A DNA stretch of 55,262 bases from CAZLQR01 sp964404095 (GTDB lineage Bacteria > Patescibacteriota > Microgenomatia > UBA1406 > GWC2-37-13): contig CAYOIN010000001.1 in NCBI GenBank assembly GCA_964404095.1, forward strand, positions 1 to 55,262, written 5' to 3'. Every line of letters begins with the position of its first letter. Position 1 is the first letter of the stretch. The notes beneath the pieces were generated by a model. The model was not told the origin of the DNA, made no database searches, and saw only the letters and a program-made list of their open reading frames with translations. A program made the position numbers and the translations under genes. Of this stretch, positions 1 through 6,670 are shown piece after piece.

Positions 1-2344
1 CTCGCTGGCTAATCTCTGCCTCGACGAGCTCTCGGGGTCTCCCGTACTTGAGTCGGGAGAGCTGAATGATCGCCTGCGCAATCTTCAGATTTTGTTGCGC
101 CTTTACCGCCATGACATCGCGTGTAAGATCGACAGAAAATGGAGGCACCGGCTCGTTGTTAACGATCGTCTTCATGTATACGTGGAAGCGCTCAATATTG
201 ATTAAGTCAGACTCGCCAAATACCGGTTGGTACTCGCGCTGGAGATACGATGCATCGGTGACGCCGACACGGTAGGTAATCATCGTACCAACGTTTCCAA
301 AAATTGCGTTCTTTACCTCCTCCTCTACCTGACCGATAAACTGATTTGCAACGGTGAGATTGAGGTGGTATTTTCGCGCCTCCGAAAGAATCGTCGCAAA
401 GTCGGGTGTTGCAAAGTTCTGAAACTCATCAACATAGAGGAAAAAGTCACGCCGTTGTTCCTCCGGCATTTCCTGTCGACTCATTGCCGCAACCAGAATT
501 TTCGGAATTAATGTAAGGCCGAGGAAGTTAGAGTTCTCCTCGCCAAGTCGACCCTTGGAAAGGTTGATGAGGAGGATCTTCCCTTCATCCATGACCGTTC
601 TGAAATCAAAAGCAGACTTCGATTGACCGATGATGTTTCGCATGAGTTTATTCGTAACGAACCGCCCGAACTTTGAGACGATGTAATCGAGCACCTCGGA
701 CTTATGAAAGTCCGATGTTTGCGCGATCTGATCGGTCCAGTAGCGTCGAATAATGGGGTCTTGCACCTTGGGGAGGAGCTCCTGAACATACTTTGCGTCG
801 GTGAGGACGCGGATTACCTCAACGAAGGTTGCTCCCTCCTCGGACATCACCGTTAACATTGCGTTTCGCACTGCATGCTCAAATCGAGGGCCGATGATGC
901 CGGTTCGTTGCGGATCGTAAAGCTTGTACATGAGGTTGATGATTGCGGTGGTAATAAAGTGTTTCTGATCTTCGGTACTCGCCTCAAGAAGATTGAGCCC
1001 CATTGGTCGATCTCCGTCTGCGGGATCGAAGTAGATAACATCCTCGGCTCGCTCGGGAGGGATATATTTGAGAACATCGTCGATAAGATCTCCGTGTGGA
1101 TCGATGACGCAGACGCCTCGCCCCGCCTTAATATCTTGATCGATCATGTGCTGGAGAAGGTACGACTTACCGGTACCGGTCTTTCCGATAATGTAGACGT
1201 GTCGCTGTCGGTCAGGTAAGCCAATATGGACCGGTCTGCGTACGCCACGGTAGTACCCCATTCCGATCTCGGTTCCATTAGCCTGGGGCACCTCGGCCGC
1301 CACCGGAGCGCTCTTTGCCTTTAGCCAGTTAATGTGCGGTGTTTCGATCGTCTTGTTGGGAAAATGAAAGAAGGAAGCGAGCTCATCGCTTGAGAAGATT
1401 GAGATTGTCTTTGCAAACGGAAACTCGAGTACCGGAAAGAACTTGTAGATCACATCCATCATGAACCAACCCTTGAATCGAATCTTGATGCCCTTCAGAC
1501 TGTTCGCATCCCCATTAAACTGGGTGAACGCTGCTTTGATGTTGCGCAGGTGGTGATCGGCGCTCTCCTTTGATGGTGAACAAACGATGATACGGAGCGC
1601 CGTCTCGAAACCTTGCTTGCCGCACTTATCCTCGATCCGCTCGAGAAGCTTTGGATCGTTTTTGAAGGTTGCCTTCTCGGGATTCGCTTCATTTTTCTTG
1701 GTGTGCGCAACATAGGTTTTACCCGCTTTCTTCCACTTACCCTCTGCCGGCTTGATGAGGAGCTGGATCATCGCTCCTTCCCCATCCTCCATCTTCGAGA
1801 GGCCAGAGGTAATCGATGCAATCGAGTCGACCGGCATCTCTTTGTAGGTCTTCAGTGGCATGTAGGGCGCTTCTTTTGCCATAAAGGCGGCGTAGCTTAC
1901 CTTCCCATCTTCGGTAAAGATGTTAGGCTCTTCGACCTGTCGAATATCGGCGGTGGGATAGTAACCGTAGATGGTTTTTTCTACGAGATCGACGATCTTT
2001 TTTGAGACAGAGATGTAAAAACGGATATCAGCCTTCCGACCGATAATCTCAAAGGCGAGTGAGTCTCCTGCCTCCAAAAAGGTCCAGAATCCCGACTTCT
2101 TCAGCGATGCCAGAGCGCTAAACATCTGCTCCGCCGCATCGATTTTGATTTCGTTGTCCTTCGGGAGCTTTACCTCAAGCGTAACCATGTTCAGCGATGC
2201 GTGCTCGCGCTTTTTCATGCGCACATAGACAATCATGAGGTACATCAGCAGCCAGGTAACACCGGCGGCAGAAAGCGCTGCGAGAAGCGCAATAACCACA
2301 CTAATGAGTCCGTCCAACGCAGTAGAGATGATTGCAGGATCCAT
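1..2344 (-). CDS. Type IV secretion coupling-like ATPase (HerA/TraG-like), partial at window edge
   Basis: Reading from the ATG at 2344 gives about 781 residues before the window ends, so the C-terminus is missing. The N-terminus has one strong membrane segment (about residues 10-38). A Walker A motif, GKTGTGKS, lies at residues 387-394, and a Walker B-like LYVDEF lies further on, followed by a region typical of HerA/VirD4-type hexameric ATPases. The family pumps DNA or protein through a membrane channel using ATP. In CPR genomes such proteins accompany VirB4 and PrgI genes, which here sit at 6671-9884 on the same strand. A TATAAT box (2351-2356) ends six bases before the start codon, which suggests a leaderless message. 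Family confident, exact role inferred. Confidence 0.85.
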   Translation of the reverse strand, partial: MDPAIISTALDGLISVVIALLAALSAAGVTWLLMYLMIVYVRMKKREHASLNMVTLEVKLPKDNEIKIDAAEQMFSALASLKKSGFWTFLEAGDSLAFEIIGRKADIRFYISVSKKIVDLVEKTIYGYYPTADIRQVEEPNIFTEDGKVSYAAFMAKEAPYMPLKTYKEMPVDSIASITSGLSKMEDGEGAMIQLLIKPAEGKWKKAGKTYVAHTKKNEANPEKATFKNDPKLLERIEDKCGKQGFETALRIIVCSPSKESADHHLRNIKAAFTQFNGDANSLKGIKIRFKGWFMMDVIYKFFPVLEFPFAKTISIFSSDELASFFHFPNKTIETPHINWLKAKSAPVAAEVPQANGTEIGMGYYRGVRRPVHIGLPDRQRHVYIIGKTGTGKSYLLQHMIDQDIKAGRGVCVIDPHGDLIDDVLKYIPPERAEDVIYFDPADGDRPMGLNLLEASTEDQKHFITTAIINLMYKLYDPQRTGIIGPRFEHAVRNAMLTVMSEEGATFVEVIRVLTDAKYVQELLPKVQDPIIRRYWTDQIAQTSDFHKSEVLDYIVSKFGRFVTNKLMRNIIGQSKSAFDFRTVMDEGKILLINLSKGRLGEENSNFLGLTLIPKILVAAMSRQEMPEEQRRDFFLYVDEFQNFATPDFATILSEARKYHLNLTVANQFIGQVEEEVKNAIFGNVGTMITYRVGVTDASYLQREYQPVFGESDLINIERFHVYMKTIVNNEPVPPFSVDLTRDVMAVKAQQNLKIAQAIIQLSRLKYGRPRELVEAEISQR

Positions 2345-2404
2345 AATTTCATTATACGCGAATCGTGGCTCATGGTATACCAATCTCGGAGGTATAATAT
2401 GATC

Positions 2405-2806
2405 ATGGTTCAGAAATTTTTGTGGGGGCTCGTCCTTTCGATGTTCGGCGCATTTGTGATTGCGAATATTGCGCTTACTCAGACGATCTCACCGCTCTAC
2501 TTTAAACAGGTTGTTGATGAAAAAAACACCATTGTGTCATATCTACGAAGTGTGAAATCGCTTCCTTCATTTCAAAAAGATCTGATCCTCTATAAGAACC
2601 TCTACGGAAAACGGATCGAAGAGGAGGTCTTTTATGATGAACAGATGCGAGAGGCGAAGATTCAGGAGCTCGAAGGTCTCCTGCAGAGAAATCCACAGTC
2701 CCGCGACACGCTCTACAATCTTTACCTCCTCTACTCTCAAAAGGGCAATGAGGAGCGAGCGCTCGACTATCTCCAACGAGCCCGCGAGATCGACCCCGCG
2801 CTATAG
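2405..2806 (+). CDS. Small membrane-anchored TPR-like protein
   Basis: This 133-residue protein starts with a hydrophobic segment (about residues 5-25) that should anchor it in the membrane. It then has a charged helical region and ends in one tetratricopeptide-like repeat (SRDTLYNLYLLYSQKGNEE and following). The reading frame is open further upstream, but a TATAAT box at 2393-2398 lies six bases before the ATG at 2405 and overlaps the upstream candidates, so 2405 is preferred. It diverges from the secretion ATPase and is followed 21 bases later by the SGNH hydrolase. TPRs mediate protein contacts; no specific function can be given. Confidence 0.7.
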   Translation: MVQKFLWGLVLSMFGAFVIANIALTQTISPLYFKQVVDEKNTIVSYLRSVKSLPSFQKDLILYKNLYGKRIEEEVFYDEQMREAKIQELEGLLQRNPQSRDTLYNLYLLYSQKGNEERALDYLQRAREIDPAL

Positions 2807-2827
2807 TGTTTTCGATATAATATAAGC

Positions 2828-3439
2828 ATGAGGGTTCTCGTTTTTGGCGACAGTATTACATTTGGATACAACGATGCGGCAGGAGGTTGGGCTCAGAAGC
2901 TACGACTAACTCCGGTATTTGAAGAGACCGATCATTCCATCTACCCGCTCGGTATCTCGGGAGACACAACTGAGGGTGTTTTAAAACGCTTTGAGATTGA
3001 GACCCTCGCTCGAAGGTGGCATGGAGAAAAAACATTTACCGTTCTTGCAATTGGAACGAACGATGCACAGTATCTCATCAATGAAAAAAGAAATCGCTAT
3101 ACAACGGACGAATTTAAGCATAACTACCGTTCCCTTCTCGATCTAGCGCTCGAAATGAGCGCTGGAGTTCTCGTGCTCGGACTTCCACCTGTTGACGATG
3201 AGGCTTCAAAGGTTGTTTCTGAAGAAAAAGCATTTTTCCAACGGCGGACAGTCGAGCTTAATGAAATTATCAAACAGTTTGCGACTGAGAAGAACATACC
3301 ATTTGTAGACATTATGAGCCTCTTCCAAAATAATGGCGGGACCGTGCTTCTTGATGATGGACTCCACCCGAATACTCAAGGACATGAGCTCATATATCGC
3401 GAGGTCTGTAAACAACTCCGAGATCTTCTCCATATATAG
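2828..3439 (+). CDS. SGNH/GDSL-family hydrolase
   Basis: The 203-residue protein shows the SGNH blocks in order: GDSITFG at the N-terminus with the catalytic Ser, a Gly in GISGDTTEG, GTNDAQ with the oxyanion Asn, and DGLHPN near the C-terminus with the catalytic Asp and His. The family hydrolyses ester or acetyl groups on lipids or sugars. There is no signal peptide, so it probably acts in the cytoplasm. A TATAAT box at 2816-2821 ends six bases before the ATG, so it has its own leaderless-type promoter although it directly follows the TPR gene. The substrate is unknown. Confidence 0.88.
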   Translation: MRVLVFGDSITFGYNDAAGGWAQKLRLTPVFEETDHSIYPLGISGDTTEGVLKRFEIETLARRWHGEKTFTVLAIGTNDAQYLINEKRNRYTTDEFKHNYRSLLDLALEMSAGVLVLGLPPVDDEASKVVSEEKAFFQRRTVELNEIIKQFATEKNIPFVDIMSLFQNNGGTVLLDDGLHPNTQGHELIYREVCKQLRDLLHI

Positions 3440-3497
3440 TGATACTCACGACGGACGTGAAGGGAGTGCTGGTACGCTTTGGAGTCAGTCGCGATGA

Positions 3498-3503
3498 TAT
3501 AAT
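3498..3503 (+). promoter_or_regulatory. -10 box of tRNA-Ala
   Basis: A perfect TATAAT lies 13 bases before the first base of tRNA-Ala, giving a predicted short 5' leader of about seven bases. No good -35 box is visible. Confidence 0.6.
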
Positions 3504-3516
3504 GAGCAGTGGTAAT

Positions 3517-3592
3517 GGGCCTGTGGCGCAATGGCTAGCGCGTCTCTATGGCATAGAGAAGGTTAGGGGTTCGAGTCCCCTCAGGTCCACCA
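3517..3592 (+). tRNA. tRNA-Ala(GGC)
   Basis: All four arms fold cleanly. The acceptor GGGCCTG pairs with CAGGTCC and includes the G3-U70 pair that marks alanine tRNAs. The anticodon loop ATGGCAT gives anticodon GGC, and the T-loop is TTCGAGT. The 3' ACCA end is encoded, unlike in the other tRNAs in this window. Confidence 0.95.
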
Positions 3593-3727
3593 GATTTCTA
3601 TCTTCTTCATTCTTTACGCTCAATAGCTTGGGGAGAGGCGCTAAACTCGCGGTTCCAAATCCCTCTTCGAAGTCCTACTTGAACTGAAAGTGAGTCAACC
3701 TCAAAAAAATCTAGTTTTCTCATGTTT

Positions 3728-3939
3728 TCAGCCTCGAATTCCCTTCTCTAAATAATTAAGTTTTATTAAGTCCTTTACCGCAGTGGCTTTACGGTCTCGC
3801 TGGGCGACCTCTTTATCTTCACGAGCGATGAGCGCAATGTATCCGAAACTATAGATGCCATCAACGACCGGTAGGAGAGTACGTCGTCACGCCAGCGATC
3901 ACGATGGGTATGAAGAACAAGGTGCTCGATCGCATTTCA
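3728..3939 (-). pseudogene. Remnant of an unidentified protein gene
   Basis: The stretch 3593-4039 has no intact gene. On the minus strand a protein-like reading (containing AIEHLVLHTHRDRWRDD) continues, after a shift of frame near 3870, into another protein-like stretch (DGIYSFGYIALIAREDKEV) that ends at a TGA at 3728-3730. The first part is preceded by an in-frame TGA at 3937-3939 and no start codon is evident. The amino-acid make-up looks genuine, but frameshift and stop point to decay, or to a sequencing indel. The family is not recognised. The rest of 3593-4039 shows nothing else I can support. Confidence 0.4.
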
Positions 3940-4039
3940 TTTGGAGCAATTAAAGAGTTGGAAGACCTCTGTGATATGTCCGCCTAGAGTCTTGTTGAGA
4001 TTGCATACCTGTTTGGGGTGTCGGTTATAATATAAATAT

Positions 4040-4987
4040 ATGAGTTGGCGCATAATGACAAGCGGAATGGTTATCCCCGATTCAAAAACTGACAAGCTAT
4101 TTATAGAGGCGACAAAAAACGCTCCAAGCAAGTATGTTGAGGCTCTTGTAGGAAAGCTTGACTATCAATCTGAATCAAGTGTCTTATTCCCTAAGACGCC
4201 CCACATTGACCGTTGCCGTTTGTGTGGGGAAATCTGCAAGCTCACGGAAGAACACATTCCTCCAAAAGCTAGTGGGAACGTAAAAACATATAAAAATATC
4301 TACCTTGATGATTGGCTTGAAAAAAAGTTAGAAGCAGGCAAAGTGACGGGTAGAAGATTCCACCAAGGAGGAATAAGGGGCTACACCTTGTGTGGTAGGT
4401 GTAATTCGCTCACTGGAACGCGCTATGGCGGAGAGTACACCAAGTGGTCGAGAGCTACTTCTCAGGCTCTCTCTTCTCTAACATCGGAGCAGATCAGAGA
4501 CTTTGATAGTGCATCTAAACCGCTGGGCGTTGGAATAGAGTTCGTCAAAGTTAGGCCGGGTGCCTTTGTGAGACAGGTACTTTCTTTCATGTGTAGCTTG
4601 AGCGGAGACTGGGACATTGCAGGCCGACACCCTGAAATTAAAAGGATCGTTTTAGGGAGCGAATGTCTACCTCTGCCAAAAGGCTTGGATATTTCGATGG
4701 CTGTCTATTTAGGCCCAAGTGTAAGGATGATGGGTCCCCAACTGAGAATGAACTATCAAACGGGACATTGGAATTGGTGGATGGAGCTCGCCTACCCTCC
4801 CTTTTCATTTGTTATGAGTATAGCAAGTAGTCGACCCGTTCCCGACATGGGACTCCTCCTTAACGAGCTCGCATTGGTTCCCCCTAATAGCGTTGGGGGT
4901 TACTCGGGCGAATTCGATCTTGGATTCGGATGGTCTCCTTATCCGGGCGATTATCGATCTCGGTCCGCGCTAAAGAGCTCCTCATGA
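4040..4987 (+). CDS. HNH-like treble-clef protein, possible nuclease
   Basis: The 315-residue protein has a zinc-finger-like core around residues 58-125: CRLCGE, then EEHIPPKA with the His expected of an HNH motif, then LCGRCNSLTG. This CxxC-(E)H-CxxCN layout resembles HNH endonucleases of the treble-clef fold. The remaining two thirds have no recognised domain. A TATAAT box at 4026-4031 ends eight bases before the ATG. It stands alone in a gene-poor stretch, with a decayed gene before it and a structured RNA candidate after it, which fits an accessory or horizontally acquired gene. Nuclease activity is inferred; it could be a non-catalytic zinc finger. Confidence 0.65.
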   Translation: MSWRIMTSGMVIPDSKTDKLFIEATKNAPSKYVEALVGKLDYQSESSVLFPKTPHIDRCRLCGEICKLTEEHIPPKASGNVKTYKNIYLDDWLEKKLEAGKVTGRRFHQGGIRGYTLCGRCNSLTGTRYGGEYTKWSRATSQALSSLTSEQIRDFDSASKPLGVGIEFVKVRPGAFVRQVLSFMCSLSGDWDIAGRHPEIKRIVLGSECLPLPKGLDISMAVYLGPSVRMMGPQLRMNYQTGHWNWWMELAYPPFSFVMSIASSRPVPDMGLLLNELALVPPNSVGGYSGEFDLGFGWSPYPGDYRSRSALKSSS

Positions 4988-5040
4988 TTTCAGTTAACCC
5001 GCAGATAAAGATCCTTATCGTGGGAAGATCATTTTACTTA

Positions 5041-5069
5041 TTGACAATTTTTTCCCCACCATTTAGTAT
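5041..5069 (+). promoter_or_regulatory. Promoter of the structured RNA candidate
   Basis: TTGACA at 5041-5046 is followed after a 17-base spacer by TAGTAT at 5064-5069. Transcription would start near 5075-5077, at the first stem of the structured RNA. A consensus -35 box is uncommon in this window. Confidence 0.55.
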
Positions 5070-5075
5070 TTAAGT

Positions 5076-5259
5076 GGACACAATCAATCTGGCGTCTTTT
5101 GACTCAGAGGGTGGGAAGCAATCGTAGATTGTGTCCACCCCACTCTCGGAGTTAACAGACGCCTTTTTGATACCCCGTCTATTCGCGTAGCGAATAAGCG
5201 TGCGGGTACAGAGACGTATACGTGAGTATTAACAAACCCGCAAAAAAATGCGGGTTTTT
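5076..5259 (+). ncRNA. Candidate structured non-coding RNA with interleaved stems
   Basis: The gene-free region 4988-5530 holds a unit bounded by a promoter (5041-5069) and a hairpin-plus-T terminator (5234-5259), about 185 bases. Segment 5074-5085 is perfectly complementary to 5127-5138 (12 bp). Segment 5091-5115 is complementary to 5139-5163 over 25 positions, with 21 Watson-Crick pairs, two G-U pairs and two mismatches. The pairs interleave (A-B-A'-B'), so they either form a pseudoknot or are alternative folds. B' is followed by TTTTT, so the B hairpin alone resembles a terminator. A hairpin at 5180-5196 and a second crossing pair (5171-5175 with 5204-5208; 5176-5180 with 5212-5216) follow. 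No known family is recognised. Confidence 0.5.
5234..5259 (+). terminator. Rho-independent terminator of the structured RNA
   Basis: AAACCCGC at 5234-5241 pairs with GCGGGTTT at 5250-5257 around an A-rich eight-base loop, and the stem runs into a T-tract. Confidence 0.75.
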
Positions 5260-5375
5260 GTGGTTTTAGGGCACATTTACATATCGATAGCGGTCAGAGA
5301 GCGTAGGAACGGGATTAAGAGATCATAAAAACATAACGATAAGGAGGGGTTATCAATTTTTATGATTGAGAGGTG

Positions 5376-5468
5376 ATGAAGAGTATGCGCGTAATAATTT
5401 GGGTAATTAAAAAACCCGCCGACGACCTATACATCCTTGAAAATGGGGTATGGCGTAAGCGGGCTTAA
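5376..5468 (+). CDS. Possible 30-residue peptide
   Basis: A short frame begins at the ATG at 5376 and ends at the TAA at 5466. The product is basic and contains the stretch WVIKKPADDLYILENG. An AAGGAGG sequence lies at 5341-5347, too far upstream to serve directly. There is no recognised family, and the frame lies between two RNA genes, so it may be a gene fragment or chance. Confidence 0.2.
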   Translation: MKSMRVIIWVIKKPADDLYILENGVWRKRA

Positions 5469-5476
5469 CAAACAGC

Positions 5477-5522
5477 AAGCGTAGGATAGCACTTCCTACG
5501 CTTTGTGACCGTTAAATAAGAT
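5477..5522 (+). promoter_or_regulatory. Hairpin and -10 box upstream of the tRNA-like gene
   Basis: AAGCGTAGGA (5477-5486) pairs perfectly with TCCTACGCTT (5494-5503), giving a 10-bp stem with a 7-base loop. No T-run follows, so it is not a classic terminator. TAAGAT at 5517-5522 lies eight bases before the tRNA-like gene and could be its -10 box, which would place the inverted repeat at the -35 position, like an operator. Confidence 0.35.
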
Positions 5523-5530
5523 CAAGATAA

Positions 5531-5603
5531 GCGCCTGTAGCTTAGTTGGAAAAAGCAATTCCATGCTAAGGAAAAGATCAGAGTCCGAGTCTCTGCAGGC
5601 GCG
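5531..5603 (+). tRNA. tRNA-like gene: Arg-type body with anticodon GCT, possibly a pseudo-tRNA
   Basis: The 73 bases fold as a short-variable-arm tRNA. Acceptor GCGCCTG pairs with CAGGCGC, the D-arm carries GCTT/AAGC with A20, the T-stem is CAGAG/CTCTG and base 73 is G. The sequence most resembles tRNA-Arg(TCT), but the loop ATGCTAA gives anticodon GCT, which reads serine AGC/AGU codons. A true tRNA-Ser would carry a long variable arm. Defects are A at position 32, an A-A mismatch at 27-43 and C instead of T at position 55. No CCA is encoded. It may be a decayed tRNA or an unusual functional one. Confidence 0.6.
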
Positions 5604-5886
5604 CATCTTGCTCTTATCAACGTTTAGAGCCTTCCAGCAAGATATTTTGTAAAAGAGCTTGTTCGGGTCAATATTCTAGCACGTAAAAATCCGCCGGTCA
5701 ACTCTTGGGTGTGTGCGTTGTACACATTGGGCATAATTTCATGTTACATAGGTTGTGATTTTGAGTCAAGCCAATTGTTCAAGTAACCCCTTGTGATACA
5801 ATTTGAGGGTAATTGAGAAGGCGCTTACCAAAGCTCAATACATACTCTTGAATCTGGTTCCAACTTTTAGTGGCAGTGTCCACCGG

Positions 5887-6531
5887 CTAAGAATTTTTTG
5901 CTTGGAGCGTTATGAGATTGTTCCATCGTTCGTCGCCCCGCAGCCTCTCTTCGAATGCACGAGCCCTCCGTTCCCAGGGAGTTCTGCGATAAAAATCATT
6001 AGTGACGAAACTTATCATGGCGCTCGCTCCCACCACCTCTGTAATTCCGCTCAGCACAATCAGTCCGCTCGCGGGCACGCTTGTTGCGAGATGAATTATC
6101 GGGAAGGCCACCGCTCCTGGGAGGAGGACGAATCCTTGCATAGCGCGGTCTACAAGTCTTGTTCTCATTCGCGTATTGTCGATTAAATGTTTAAGCTCAT
6201 GCTGCATGACCCCGTCCGGTCGATCTTTCAGAAAGTTTGACGGAGTAATTCCGCTCTGAATTTTCCAAAGCGGGTCACACGCGATAGTCGCAACAGTTCC
6301 ACACGCTAAGCCAAGCACAGAAGGATCGTTTAGTAACCATCGCTGGAGTCGAACTGTCAGTTTCTCTAGTTTTTTTTCAGGCATACCATACTCCAATAAA
6401 AGCCTTGCAACCTTATCAGCATCAACGCTGACGTTGTATGGGACGTCTGCTTCAAGTAGTTCGGGGTGACGCTGAACTTTAATTGTCGTTGTTCGTAGTT
6501 CGGGGCGTTGTGACAACTCAGATCGAGACAT
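5887..6531 (-). CDS. Putative membrane zinc metalloprotease (HExxH)
   Basis: The 214-residue protein carries QHELKHLID, an HExxH zinc-site motif, around residue 110. Two hydrophobic segments follow (about residues 131-150 and 155-175), then an acidic-basic tail with AFEERLRGDE that could supply the third zinc ligand. HExxH next to membrane helices is typical of membrane-bound peptidases such as the M48 group, but the overall sequence is not a recognised family. It lies in the island between the tRNA-like gene and tRNA-Lys; no sharp TATAAT-N6 signal precedes it. Peptidase activity is inferred from the motif alone. The gap 5604-5886 before its stop shows nothing else. Confidence 0.6.
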   Translation of the reverse strand: MSRSELSQRPELRTTTIKVQRHPELLEADVPYNVSVDADKVARLLLEYGMPEKKLEKLTVRLQRWLLNDPSVLGLACGTVATIACDPLWKIQSGITPSNFLKDRPDGVMQHELKHLIDNTRMRTRLVDRAMQGFVLLPGAVAFPIIHLATSVPASGLIVLSGITEVVGASAMISFVTNDFYRRTPWERRARAFEERLRGDERWNNLITLQAKNS

Positions 6532-6592
6532 AAGTCGTATATTTTAGCATTATTTGCTACAATATAGTTCTTCTAACCTCGGACTGTCACAT

Positions 6593-6666
6593 GGGCCCCT
6601 AGCTCAACTGGTTAGAGCAGTAGCCTTTTAAGCTATTGGTTCTGGGTTCGAGTCCCAGGGGGCTCA
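6593..6666 (+). tRNA. tRNA-Lys(TTT)
   Basis: Acceptor GGGCCCC pairs with GGGGCTC, including one G-U pair. The anticodon loop CTTTTAA gives TTT, and the T-stem CTGGG/CCCAG encloses TTCGAGT. The CCA end is not encoded. TACAAT at 6558-6563 is a likely -10 box. The gene ends four bases before the stop codon of the convergent VirB4 gene. Confidence 0.95.
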
Positions 6667-6670
6667 CAGC

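Noticed and set aside
875..1219. Frames on the plus strand inside the first gene, such as 875-1219
   Set aside because: They are antisense to motifs of the secretion ATPase, including its Walker A, and have no supporting signals.
3593..3687. Attachment-site duplicate of the tRNA-Ala 3' end
   Set aside because: I found no second copy of the tRNA 3' sequence within the island.
5074..5163. Terminal inverted repeats of a small transposon
   Set aside because: The complementary segments interleave rather than flank a unit, no target-site duplication or transposase is seen, and a promoter and terminator frame them.
5076..5259. 6S RNA, RNase P RNA, SRP RNA or tmRNA
   Set aside because: The folding layout has no single long central-bubble hairpin, GGAA-capped SRP loop or RNase P conserved elements, and the tmRNA is clearly at 38681-39069.
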